Source of the DNA: ZC4RG29 sp036381475
Lineage (GTDB): Bacteria; Bacteroidota; Bacteroidia; Cytophagales; Cyclobacteriaceae
Assembly: GCA_036381475.1 (NCBI GenBank)
Contig: DASVCT010000033.1
Coordinates: 1 to 44,819 of the forward strand
DNA length: 44,819 nt
Reading direction: 5' to 3'
Shown: one piece after another, positions 8,264 through 16,953 of the stretch
Numbering within the stretch: the first letter of the stretch is position 1
Layout: the number at the start of each line of letters is the position of its first letter
Translations under genes and position numbers: made by a program
Notes under the pieces: generated by a model
Database searches by the model: none
Told to the model about the DNA's origin: nothing
What the model saw: only the letters and a program-made list of their open reading frames with translations

Positions 8264-9409
8264 TCAATAATTCTGGTAAAAATTCCGGATGGCCGGTATG
8301 ATCTGATTGTAAATAGGTCGCGTGAACTCCAGAAAGAGGTCCTGGGGCACCGGCGGCTGCATTTCACGCAATTTGCACAACGCCAGCTGCTCATCGCTCA
8401 GCGCCCGCTCATCCCCGTTAAAACGGGCCCAATTGCTGACCCAGGCGTACTGGCCGTTAAATTTCCGGTGAGTGAGCACTCCGCCGGTCTTTGCATCCAG
8501 AATGACCATACTGAGTAATCCGGTCGAAAGCACTTCCTTCCGATAGGTAGTCAGCTTGGCCTTCACCGTGCCATAAACGGGCAGGGTCTTGTCGTCCACT
8601 TTGGTCTCACCAATCTTGACGCTGTCACGCGTTACGGTTTCTTCCCGCTCCGTCATCCGGACATTGCCGACGCTGAAATCATCAAACTGGATCCGCATGA
8701 TCTGATCCGCTTCCTGAAGGTTGACCGACTGGGCTTCTTCCGGGGTGAAAAATTTCACAAAACCGTCGTCCGTATAGTTCCGATGCAGGAACTCTTCGAT
8801 CTGATCCTGAAAGAAACCACCGCTGAGATCATATCGCGCTGGTACAGGTATTTGTTCCACCACCACCTTTACCGTAGCAAGGTACTTTGCCTTGTCCATG
8901 TATTCCAGGACGTCGTTATAGCCTTCGATATACTGATTGGCCTCCGCGAACAGGAAATAAGCGCGCTTGGCGTCCTCCCGCGTACCCTTCATGAGTGCGG
9001 CTATGCCCGAATTGTAGCTTTCTTCTGCCGCCTTTTCCTTCAGCGGGCCGATTTCGGCATAGTATTCTTTCGGATTTTTGATCACCTTGAGGCAGCCCGG
9101 GCATTGGCGGATCGCCTCATACATGTTGTTGACGGCGGTGTAGGCCTGGATGGCGTTACGCCATTTGGAAGGCGAGTTGGACACGACTTCGTTTTGCGCC
9201 TGCGCTACCAGGAAATCGACCGCCAATGGGTAGGCGTTTTTCAGGGTTTCCTGCGATTTTTCGTGGTCCGGATTCTGCCTGAGCCGCTGAATCGACTTCA
9301 TTACGGATTCATAATAATCCCCGCGCTCATACGCCTTCTTACCGGAACTGCACGCGGCCAAAAAAAATACGGCGGCCGCAAACCAAAAAAATTTCTGAGC
9401 CATAGCCAT
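8264..9409 (-). CDS. Lipoprotein of unknown function
   Basis: I do not recognise the family. The start at 9409 (M-A-M-A-Q-K-F-F) gives a lipoprotein signal with lipobox L-A-A-C and Cys near residue 20; an ATG at 9403 is equally possible, and the frame extends to 9445. The mature protein is 360 residues. Its first part (K-A-Y-E-R-G-D-Y-Y-E-S-V onward, about residues 25-190) is helical and TPR-like in composition, with paired C-P-G-C cysteines near residue 103. The second half is mixed strand and charged. A role in envelope assembly or cell-surface scaffolding is possible but not shown. It follows the MFS gene, with repeats immediately downstream of its stop. Confidence 0.8.
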   Translation of the reverse strand: MAMAQKFFWFAAAVFFLAACSSGKKAYERGDYYESVMKSIQRLRQNPDHEKSQETLKNAYPLAVDFLVAQAQNEVVSNSPSKWRNAIQAYTAVNNMYEAIRQCPGCLKVIKNPKEYYAEIGPLKEKAAEESYNSGIAALMKGTREDAKRAYFLFAEANQYIEGYNDVLEYMDKAKYLATVKVVVEQIPVPARYDLSGGFFQDQIEEFLHRNYTDDGFVKFFTPEEAQSVNLQEADQIMRIQFDDFSVGNVRMTEREETVTRDSVKIGETKVDDKTLPVYGTVKAKLTTYRKEVLSTGLLSMVILDAKTGGVLTHRKFNGQYAWVSNWARFNGDERALSDEQLALCKLREMQPPVPQDLFLEFTRPIYNQIIPAIRNFYQNY

Positions 9410-9475
9410 TAGGTTAGGAATAAAATCCGTGCCGAAGTTACGCACTTGCGTGCGACAAAAATGGACAGAAACGCG

Positions 9476-10846
9476 TCAAATCGTACGTGCCACCGTTTCG
9501 GCGCCTTTGACCCTGAGATCCACCGGATCATAGACGAAAATCACACTTACGGCGGCGGAAATAAGGAAAACTCCCGACAGAACCAGCGCGTATACGGGCT
9601 CATTGTTGTATATGTGTCTCACCATCGGGCCTCCGATCAGACCGTTCAGGATCTGAGGGATGGTGATGAAAAAATTAAAAATCCCCATGTAAATGCCCAT
9701 TTTGCCTGCCGGTATTGAACTCGACAGAATGACGTAGGGCATTGCGAGGATGCTGGCCCAGGCGATGCCCACCAGGGCCATTGACACGATAAGGAATTCT
9801 TTGTTCGGGGCGAAGAAAAAGGAAATCAGTCCGACTCCTCCCAGGATCAGCGAAAAGGCGTGGGTCTTCTTCCTTCCGATACGGGCGGCGATGCGTGAGA
9901 GGAACAACGCGTACACGGCCGATACAAGATTGTACACCCCGAAGATGATCCCCGTCCAGTTCTGCGCCTCGCGGTAGGCCGGCGAACTCCGATCGGTAAT
10001 CGGCAGACCGAAGATGTGCGTTGCAATTGCGTCGGTAGTAAAGACCCACATACCAAAGAGGGCAAACCAGGAGAAGAACTGCACCAGTCCCAGTTGCCGC
10101 ATGGTGCGCGGCATCTTTGCAAAGTCGCTGAATATGGTCATGAGCCCCCCTCGACGGCCTTCACTTTTCCCGTGATAGCGCTCATACTCCTGCGGTGAAA
10201 ACTCCCGGGTACGGGCGACCGTCCAGATAATCGCAAGTATGAACAGCACAGCGCCGATGTAGAACGCGAGCTGAACGTTAAGGGCGACCTCTCCTTCGGG
10301 AGCCGAGTCGGCTACTCCGAGGCGGGAAAGTGCCCACGGCAACCATGAACCAACGACTGCTCCCACGCCAATAAGCGACGTCTGAACCGAAAAGCCGAGC
10401 GTTCGCTGCTCCTCGGGGAGGTTGTCGGCGACCAGCGCGCGAAATGGTTCCATCGCCAGGTTAAAGCTTGCATCCATGATCATCAGGAAACCCGCGCCGA
10501 TGAACACAAGCGGAGCCAGCGACCCCAGGATCCAGGCGTTGGGCATCAGGATAAGTGCGCACGACGAGAACAGCGCGCCCGCAAGAAAATAGGGCTTGCG
10601 ACGTCCCAGACGGCTCCACGTTCGGTCGCTGTAATGGCCGACCAGGGGCTGTACGATCATGCCGACAATGGGCGCGGCAAGCCAGAACCACGACAGCTGT
10701 TCGATCTCGGCGCCGTAATTACGCAGAATGCCACTTGCGTTACTGTTTTGCAACGCAAAGCCCAACTGAATGCCCATGAACCCGAAGCTCATATTCCAGA
10801 TCTGCCAGAAGGTCATCCGTGGTTTTGCGCGGGGTGTCGTGCTCAT
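9476..10846 (-). CDS. MFS transporter, SLC45/maltose type
   Basis: 456-residue inner-membrane carrier with about 12 hydrophobic segments. The N-terminal F-W-Q-I-W-N-M-S-F-G-F-M-G-I-Q block, the H-Y-S-D-R-T-W-S-R-L-G-R-R-K-P loop between helices 2 and 3, and the matching R-I-A-A-R-I-G-R-K-K-T loop in the second half are typical of the sugar/proton symporters that accompany maltose phosphorylase loci in Bacteroidota. Likely substrate: maltose or another alpha-glucoside. It lies downstream of GH31 on the same strand with a 131 bp gap holding an 18 bp palindrome and a TATCTTTTG sequence that may be its own -7 element. Substrate is inferred from context. Confidence 0.88.
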   Translation of the reverse strand: MSTTPRAKPRMTFWQIWNMSFGFMGIQLGFALQNSNASGILRNYGAEIEQLSWFWLAAPIVGMIVQPLVGHYSDRTWSRLGRRKPYFLAGALFSSCALILMPNAWILGSLAPLVFIGAGFLMIMDASFNLAMEPFRALVADNLPEEQRTLGFSVQTSLIGVGAVVGSWLPWALSRLGVADSAPEGEVALNVQLAFYIGAVLFILAIIWTVARTREFSPQEYERYHGKSEGRRGGLMTIFSDFAKMPRTMRQLGLVQFFSWFALFGMWVFTTDAIATHIFGLPITDRSSPAYREAQNWTGIIFGVYNLVSAVYALFLSRIAARIGRKKTHAFSLILGGVGLISFFFAPNKEFLIVSMALVGIAWASILAMPYVILSSSIPAGKMGIYMGIFNFFITIPQILNGLIGGPMVRHIYNNEPVYALVLSGVFLISAAVSVIFVYDPVDLRVKGAETVARTI

Positions 10847-10961
10847 GCCGTTGCGATGGGATTTAAGGTGGGAATGCGGAATGAGCGGGCCATGGTGGTT
10901 GTCTCGCTAAAAATCAGCAAAAGATAGGACACAGACAATATCAGAGGCAGATGCGAGATGC

Positions 10962-10979
10962 AGATGCACCGGTGCATCT
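10962..10979. promoter_or_regulatory. Perfect 18 bp palindrome upstream of the MFS gene
   Basis: AGATGCACCGGTGCATCT is a perfect loop-less palindrome with a central CCGG. It overlaps the GH31 stop codon and is preceded by two further GATGC copies at 10950 and 10957. No T-run follows on either strand, so it is not a terminator. The central CG fits operators of LacI-type repressors, and a LacI gene is in this cluster. It is about 115 bases upstream of the MFS start. Operator function is inference. Confidence 0.45.
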
Positions 10980-13374
10980 ACAATTCAATAACGACTGCGC
11001 GGCTCTCGTAGCTCAACTCAGCAACATGTACCAACTCCCCACTAACCGGGGCGGGATCATAAACGGGGTCGAACTTTTCGAGCGGACCAAAAAAATGGAG
11101 AGGTTCCTGACGGAGATCGTGTGGCACACCGTTCACTACGATGGTGTCGCCAGCGTCGTCAAAGCCGTGTAAGACCAGTTGCAAGGTGCGCACGGGCGAC
11201 TCGTACGTTCCCTCAACGACACCCAATGTAAGGGTACGTGTCTCCGGGACATAAGCGATTGCGCGACGGTGGTAGCGTCCTTCGAGGTAGTTGAACGTCT
11301 CACCATCGTCCGTGTAATACCAGGACGTCACTGCATCCTTCCCTCTGTAGAGGTGCACAATCAACACGTCGGGAGTCATGGCCGTATTGGGCATCGCCCG
11401 CTGCATGGGAATGATAGCGCCGGCCTTGACGAATACAGGAAGTCGCGCGATAGGACAGTCGACGGCCAATTCAGTATTGCCGTCGAAGCGCGTGCCATCA
11501 TAGAGATAATACCATTCTCCCTCTGGCAGGAAAACGCGCGTGAGGTCGCGGGAGCTTTCCACAGGACACACCAGCAAGAAGGGACCAAACAGGTACTCGT
11601 TGTGATAGCGGGTATCGTAAACACGGGCGTCGAAAGTATAGTCGATCGCGAGGGAACGCTGAACCGGCATGCCTGTTTGGGAGGATTCGTAAAAGACCGA
11701 ATACAGATACGGCATGAGTTGGTAGCGGAAGCGGATGTAGTTCCGCGCGATCTGTTCGACTTCTTCACCATACGACCAGGGCTCGGAGTCACGGCTGTTA
11801 ATCATCGTGTGGCCGCGGAAGAACGGTGCGAAGGAGCCGATGGAAATCCAGCGGGCAAAAAGCCTGGCGTGTGCGTCGCCAACAAAGCCGCCGACATCGT
11901 AGCCGGCAAACGAAATTCCGGCCAGACCCATGTTGCTCGTCATGCGTGCGCCCAGCAGCATGTGCTCATCGTAGGAAACATTATCGCCGGTCCATACCGC
12001 TGCATACCGCTGTACGCCCGAGTATCCCGAACGGGTGAGATTGAAGGGGCGCTTTCCGCCCAGCAATGAACGGGCTGCCTCATACGTACTTCGCGCCATC
12101 AGCAGTCCGTAGAGGTTGCGGCCGGAACGCATCGTGCCTGAGTTGCCTTCAAAGGAAAACTCCACGTTTTCAGGCACCATGTTGCCCCAGGTCGCAATCT
12201 CATTCATGTCGTTCCAGAATCCGCGGATTTCGTGATCGGTATAGACACTAAACTGGCGCTTCCACCATTCCCGTGTCACGGGATTGGTGAAATCCGGGAA
12301 GTGACACCATCCCGGCCAAACCTGCCCGGTATAAGGAGTGCCATCGGGGTACAAGAGGAAGACTCCCTCTCGCATACCTTCATCGTAGACGCGGTATCCG
12401 GACTCGACCTTGATCCCGGGATCGCAAATCACGACGACCTGGAAGCCCATGTCGCGCAGCTCACGGATGAGACGCGCCGGATCGCGGAAGTGGCTTTTGT
12501 TCCAGGTGAATATCCTGAACTCGTCCATGTGGTGGATATCCAGGACGATCACGTCGGCAGGAATTTCCTTTTCCCGAAACGTACGGGCTACGCTCAGTAC
12601 TTCAACGTCCGGGTAATAGCTGTATCGGCATTGCTGATAACCGATGCTCCACCGTGGGGGAAGTTGGATCCGCCCGGTAAGCCAGGTGTAGTCCCGCAAC
12701 AGGTCGGCCACGCCGGAATCGTGTATGAAGTAATACCGCATCGTGCCCGCGTCTGCCGAAAAACTTGAAAACTGGTTGTTGGACGCGCCAAAGTTGAAAA
12801 AGGATTTATGGCTGTTGTCGAAAAAAATGCCATACACCAGTCGGTTCTGTACGCCGATGTAGAAGGGCGTAGTGCAGTACAACGGATCGGCGTTAAGGGG
12901 GAAGCCATAGCTGTCGCTGTTCCAGTTTTGAAAACCCATGCCGCGCTTGTCGAGCGGTCCGGTCTTCTCACCGAGCCCGATAAAGCGCTCACCCTCCTGG
13001 AGTTTCCGATAGCTGGTCACCTGTTCGCCGATCCAGCTGATGCCAAAAGCATGATCTTCGTTGATGACGCGCCCATCGTGCGTCAGGAACGCAAAACGAA
13101 CCGGGTATTTGGTGATACGAAGGATGAACGTGGAAAATGCAATCTCGAGTGCGTCGCCATGCTCACGAAGGGCGAGTTTGTCTTCCGCCGGTTCGGCTAT
13201 GACCGCGTACGAGAAGTCGTCAAACGCGTCCCGTGTGGCGTCGATACGTGCTATCGAACCGGAGTACGCGGTTACGCGAAACATTCCAAACGTCGTTTCG
13301 CCCTGGAGAACTGCCCCGCGTGTGAAAAACGAAACAAGATCACCCAGACTTCTGGACGTATTCCCCTGCGCCAT
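10978..13374 (-). CDS. Glycoside hydrolase family 31, alpha-glucosidase
   Basis: 798-residue retaining alpha-glucosidase, releasing glucose from the non-reducing ends of alpha-glucosides. The order is an N-terminal beta domain, the (beta/alpha)8 barrel from about residue 245, and C-terminal beta domains. The nucleophile is Asp389 in G-F-W-N-D-M-N-E, and the acid/base is Asp464 in W-T-G-D-N. Substrate-site blocks P-P-R-W-S-I-G-Y-Q and D-I-H-H-M-D are present; the latter carries H-H-M where many members have D-Y-M. I see no signal peptide, so it is likely cytoplasmic. It lies between lacI and the MFS gene on one strand and probably forms an operon with lacI, 56 bp upstream. Confidence 0.93.
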   Translation of the reverse strand: MAQGNTSRSLGDLVSFFTRGAVLQGETTFGMFRVTAYSGSIARIDATRDAFDDFSYAVIAEPAEDKLALREHGDALEIAFSTFILRITKYPVRFAFLTHDGRVINEDHAFGISWIGEQVTSYRKLQEGERFIGLGEKTGPLDKRGMGFQNWNSDSYGFPLNADPLYCTTPFYIGVQNRLVYGIFFDNSHKSFFNFGASNNQFSSFSADAGTMRYYFIHDSGVADLLRDYTWLTGRIQLPPRWSIGYQQCRYSYYPDVEVLSVARTFREKEIPADVIVLDIHHMDEFRIFTWNKSHFRDPARLIRELRDMGFQVVVICDPGIKVESGYRVYDEGMREGVFLLYPDGTPYTGQVWPGWCHFPDFTNPVTREWWKRQFSVYTDHEIRGFWNDMNEIATWGNMVPENVEFSFEGNSGTMRSGRNLYGLLMARSTYEAARSLLGGKRPFNLTRSGYSGVQRYAAVWTGDNVSYDEHMLLGARMTSNMGLAGISFAGYDVGGFVGDAHARLFARWISIGSFAPFFRGHTMINSRDSEPWSYGEEVEQIARNYIRFRYQLMPYLYSVFYESSQTGMPVQRSLAIDYTFDARVYDTRYHNEYLFGPFLLVCPVESSRDLTRVFLPEGEWYYLYDGTRFDGNTELAVDCPIARLPVFVKAGAIIPMQRAMPNTAMTPDVLIVHLYRGKDAVTSWYYTDDGETFNYLEGRYHRRAIAYVPETRTLTLGVVEGTYESPVRTLQLVLHGFDDAGDTIVVNGVPHDLRQEPLHFFGPLEKFDPVYDPAPVSGELVHVAELSYESRAVVIEL

Positions 13375-13430
13375 ACAAAAAGTTTGGCTGCAAAGTAAAT
13401 CAATTTACGGGACGATCAGCGGCGGCCGTG

Positions 13431-14477
13431 TTATGCTTTCTTCTTCAGCGACGACTCGCGGATGATGAGTTTCGTCTTCAGCACTTTCGTCACCGGCGTG
13501 GGATCGACGTTATCCTTGGATCGCGTCTCGATCTGGCTGATGAGGAGTTTGGTGGCCTCCTGTCCCATTTCGAATCCCGGCTGATCAACGGACGAGAGGG
13601 GAGGATCCATCATGGAACTGAACAGCCAGTTGCTGAATCCTACCACCGCGATATCGCCGGGAATGGACAGGCCTTTTGCGTGGATGGCCTGCATGGCACC
13701 CATCGCCACAGGGTCGTTCGTAGCAAATATGCCGTCCGGGAGAGGCGACATGGTGAGCAAACGCTCCGTTGAACGCTTTCCTGCCTCGATGGTGCCGTCG
13801 GGGCACGGAATGATCAGACTCTTGTCGACGGGGAGATTGCGTTCTTTCAACGCATCGATGTATCCTTCGAGACGCTGACGCGTGATGTCCAGGTTAGGCG
13901 AGCCTTCGATGTGCGCGATCCGGGTGCACCCCTGGTCGATGAGGTGCAGGGTAGCTTCCCGCGCCCCGCTCCGGTCGTCTACGATGACTTTGCTGGTGCC
14001 CGGATGATCGTAGACCCGGTCGAAAAACACCATGGGTACACCTTTGGCCAGCATATTATCGATATGATCGAAGTTTGTCGTCTCCCGGGACAGCGACAGG
14101 AGCATGCCGTCAACGCGGCTGTTGAACAGCGCTTTCATGTCTGTAATCTCGCGCTGTGACGATTCATTGGATTGGGTGAGGATCACATTGTACCCTGCGC
14201 TGTAGGCAACGTCCTCTATCCCGCTGATGACGGTGGAAAAGAAGAAGTGAACGATTTCGGGAATGATGACGCCCAGGGTGTTGGTCTTGCTTTGCCTCAG
14301 GCTCAGTGCCACAATGTTCGGCTGGTAATTCAGCTTTTCCGCCAGCTCATTGACGGCGCGTTTGGTTTCCGGACTAATGTCGGGATGGTCTTTGAGCGCA
14401 CGGGAAACCGTTGATGGCGAGATGCCCAGCTCCCGCGCAATATCCTTGATAGTAACTTGATTGTATTTCATAGACAA
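13431..14477 (-). CDS. LacI-family transcriptional regulator
   Basis: 348-residue repressor. The N-terminal helix-turn-helix and hinge (V-T-I-K-D-I-A-R-E-L-G-I-S-P-S-T-V-S-R-A-L, residues 8-28) are textbook LacI. The rest is a periplasmic-binding-protein-like sugar-sensing domain ending in a K-K-K-A tail. An ATG two codons in (14471) is an alternative start. It precedes GH31 and the MFS gene on the same strand and faces away from the haloperoxidase-glp genes. It most likely controls the maltose/alpha-glucoside genes on both strands; the effector cannot be read. Confidence 0.93.
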   Translation of the reverse strand: MSMKYNQVTIKDIARELGISPSTVSRALKDHPDISPETKRAVNELAEKLNYQPNIVALSLRQSKTNTLGVIIPEIVHFFFSTVISGIEDVAYSAGYNVILTQSNESSQREITDMKALFNSRVDGMLLSLSRETTNFDHIDNMLAKGVPMVFFDRVYDHPGTSKVIVDDRSGAREATLHLIDQGCTRIAHIEGSPNLDITRQRLEGYIDALKERNLPVDKSLIIPCPDGTIEAGKRSTERLLTMSPLPDGIFATNDPVAMGAMQAIHAKGLSIPGDIAVVGFSNWLFSSMMDPPLSSVDQPGFEMGQEATKLLISQIETRSKDNVDPTPVTKVLKTKLIIRESSLKKKA

Positions 14478-14818
14478 TTATGTACTGGCTCTGGTCGCAT
14501 GCGTGACGTGGTGCTGCCGTCTCGGAAGTGTCTCCGTTGGGTCGGTGACCCCAAAGTAACAAATTTCAACCGAAATATGCCGGAACCGCTTCTTGCCATC
14601 ACGAATGATACAATGCGGCAATAATACGGACCAAACTACCGATGTCCAACCTCGAATCCGCAGACAAAATGCTTTGTATCCGTGAAAACAAACGTGATGA
14701 TGTCGCGAAGCGTTGCCTCCCACCGCTTTCGTAGGGTTTGCCGCAATACTTTATGCCAGAGCGCGTGCGGTTATTAGCCTAAGTTATTACTTTTGGATGT
14801 GAGCATGAACCTACCGAC
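14478..14818. promoter_or_regulatory. Divergent intergenic region, lacI / haloperoxidase-like gene
   Basis: 341 bases with no convincing gene. It must carry the promoters for the two diverging units. A hairpin-forming sequence TTGGGTCGGTGACCCCAA lies at 14537-14554, with a single bulged base in one arm; it could be an operator or part of the lacI leader. I see no clean TAnnTTTG promoter pair. The open frames here are short and show no family features. Confidence 0.5.
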
Positions 14819-16180
14819 ATGAAAACTAAGATGGCGCAAATGCTGCTGTTCGCCGCCCTGGTGGTGGGCTGCAGCACTCCGGTAAATGAGGGTTGGAGGG
14901 CCCAGGCTGAGAATCCTGATTTTCTGCACCGTACAATCCGAGAAGTAACCGACATCATAATCCACGACATTTTCTCCCCTCCAGTTGCTAGTCGTATATA
15001 CGGATATACGAGTATAGCTGCCTACGAGACTGCCATCAAAGGGAATCCGAAGTTCAGAAGCCTGGCGGGTCAGGTAAACGAATTGGAGCCGGTGCCCGGC
15101 CCGGAAGGAGACGAGGAGTACTGTCTGGAGCTGTCTTCCGTGGAAGCGGCCATAGTCGTAGGGCGCGCCCTGGTTTTTTCGGAGGACAAGATGGACGAGT
15201 TCCACACCCAGATTTTGAACGATTACCGTGCTACCGGGATGCCAGAGGAAGTTTTCGACCGTTCCGTGGCATATGGAGAAACGGTGGCGAAGCACATTCT
15301 GAAATGGGCCGGAACCGACAACTACAAACAAACACGCTCCTTCCCCAAGTACACCGTGGTTAACGACCCGGCCACCTGGAAACCCACGCCGCCAGCCTAC
15401 ATGGATGGTGTGGAGCCTCACTGGAACAAGGTGCGGGCTTTCGTGCTTGATTCCGCGACACAGTTTATGCCCGATCCGCCGCTGCCATTCTCTACCGATG
15501 CCAACTCACCCTTTTACAAAGATGCGCAAGAGGTGTACGCGACCGGTGTAGGCCTGTCCGAGGAGCAAAGGGAGATTGCGCGTTTCTGGGACTGCAACCC
15601 GTTCGTTATGAACGTGAAGGGTCATGTCATGTTCGCTACCAAGAAGATATCGCCTGGCGGACATTGGATCGCCATCACCGAACTCGCCTGCAAAAAAACC
15701 AACAAGTCCGTCGCCGAATCGGCCGAGGCGTACGCCATGACCTCCATGGCGCTGATGGATGCCTTCGTGAGCTGCTGGGATGAAAAGTACAGAAGCGTAC
15801 TGATACGCCCCGAAACGTATATCAACCAGTATATCGACGAAAATTGGACGCCGCTTTTGCAAACACCGCCATTCCCGGAGTATACCAGCGGACATAGCAT
15901 GGTATCGAACGCCGCATCAGTGGTCTTGACGAAATTATTTGGCGACAATTTCAGCTTTACCGACAGCACCGAAGTCGACTTCGGAATAACGGCAAGGAGT
16001 TTCAATTCCTTCAGGGAAGCAGCCGCAGAAGCGACTATCAGTAGGCTCTATGGGGGTATTCACTATCGCCGGGCATGCGAGGTGGGAGCCGTGATAGGGA
16101 CCCGGATCGGTGAGTTTGTCGTGGATCGCGTGAAAACCCGTGATGAGACCCTGGCCCATGCCGCAAAAAAACCGGATTGA
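14819..16180 (+). CDS. Vanadium-dependent haloperoxidase-like PAP2 lipoprotein
   Basis: 453-residue envelope protein with a lipoprotein signal (L-V-V-G-C, Cys18). The C-terminal half has the three blocks shared by vanadium haloperoxidases and PAP2 phosphatases: K-Y-R-S-V-L-I-R-P (Lys and Arg for the oxyanion), E-Y-T-S-G-H-S (catalytic His), and S-R-L-Y-G-G-I-H (Arg, His). The Asp that follows the third His in PAP2 phosphatases is replaced (H-Y-R-R-A), which favours the haloperoxidase branch. Whether it binds vanadate or acts as an acid phosphatase cannot be decided here. It is the first plus-strand gene after the lacI divergence, 55 bp before glpF, so it may be co-transcribed with the glycerol genes. 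Confidence 0.85.
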   Translation: MKTKMAQMLLFAALVVGCSTPVNEGWRAQAENPDFLHRTIREVTDIIIHDIFSPPVASRIYGYTSIAAYETAIKGNPKFRSLAGQVNELEPVPGPEGDEEYCLELSSVEAAIVVGRALVFSEDKMDEFHTQILNDYRATGMPEEVFDRSVAYGETVAKHILKWAGTDNYKQTRSFPKYTVVNDPATWKPTPPAYMDGVEPHWNKVRAFVLDSATQFMPDPPLPFSTDANSPFYKDAQEVYATGVGLSEEQREIARFWDCNPFVMNVKGHVMFATKKISPGGHWIAITELACKKTNKSVAESAEAYAMTSMALMDAFVSCWDEKYRSVLIRPETYINQYIDENWTPLLQTPPFPEYTSGHSMVSNAASVVLTKLFGDNFSFTDSTEVDFGITARSFNSFREAAAEATISRLYGGIHYRRACEVGAVIGTRIGEFVVDRVKTRDETLAHAAKKPD

Positions 16181-16235
16181 CACTGTCCTCCGGCAAACTG
16201 CCAGGAGTTCGTAATCCTATACCCATACCGAATTT

Positions 16236-16940
16236 ATGTCCCCATACCTTGGTGAATTCCTGGGAACGCTCCTCCTCGTCCTGTTGGGCGATGGCGTTGT
16301 TGCGGGCGTCCTGCTTAAACATTCGAAGTCAGAAAATGCCGGGTGGCTTACCATCACGATAGGGTGGGGGCTGTCCGTCAGCATGGCCATATATGCTGTC
16401 GGGCAGTTTAGCGGAGCTCACATCAACCCCGCTGTAACCCTGGGGCTGGCCATTTCGGGTACGTTTCCCTGGGAACAGGTGCCTGGCTACTTCGCAGCGC
16501 AGCTGGCTGGCGCCTTCACGGGCGCCATATTGGTTTGGCTGCACTACTTTCCACACTGGTCCAAAACTCCCGACCCTGCGTTAAAACTGGCCGTCTTTTG
16601 CACCGCCCCCGCGATCCGGTCCGGTCGCGACAACTTCGTGAGCGAGGTGATCGGCACGATGATCCTCGTGATGGGGGTGCTTTTCATAGGAGCAAACCGA
16701 TTTACAGAAGGCCTCAATCCGCTGGTGGTCGGAGCCCTGATCACCGTCATCGGCATTGGACTGGGAGGTACTACCGGGTTCGCCATAAATCCCGCCCGCG
16801 ACCTCGGCCCGCGTCTGGCGCACGCTGTGCTTCCCGTCAGTGGCAAGGGATCTTCCGACTGGTCCTATGCCTGGGTACCGGTCGCCGGTCCCCTGGCAGG
16901 CGCTGTTGTGGGAGCCGGTCTCTATATGCTCATCTTCTGA
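16236..16940 (+). CDS. glpF: Glycerol facilitator (aquaporin family)
   Basis: 234-residue inner-membrane channel with six hydrophobic helices and two half-helix boxes: H-I-N-P-A-V-T near residue 65 and I-N-P-A-R-D near residue 186. The Asp following the second N-P-A-R is the usual sign of a glycerol-conducting aquaglyceroporin as opposed to a water channel. It lies 13 bases before glpK and precedes glpD, giving glpF-glpK-glpD, which together import, phosphorylate and oxidise glycerol. The ATG at 16236 gives M-S-P-Y-L-G-E-F-L-G-T, matching family N-termini. Confidence 0.95.
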   Translation: MSPYLGEFLGTLLLVLLGDGVVAGVLLKHSKSENAGWLTITIGWGLSVSMAIYAVGQFSGAHINPAVTLGLAISGTFPWEQVPGYFAAQLAGAFTGAILVWLHYFPHWSKTPDPALKLAVFCTAPAIRSGRDNFVSEVIGTMILVMGVLFIGANRFTEGLNPLVVGALITVIGIGLGGTTGFAINPARDLGPRLAHAVLPVSGKGSSDWSYAWVPVAGPLAGAVVGAGLYMLIF

Positions 16941-16953
16941 TCCGCGATTCACT

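Noticed and set aside
10951..11172. 73-codon plus-strand frame overlapping the GH31 3' end
   Set aside because: It is antisense to the GH31 C-terminal domain and shows no independent family features.
14478..14723. 81-codon minus-strand frame upstream of lacI
   Set aside because: The composition is rich in His, Cys and Arg with no domain, and it lies in the expected promoter region.
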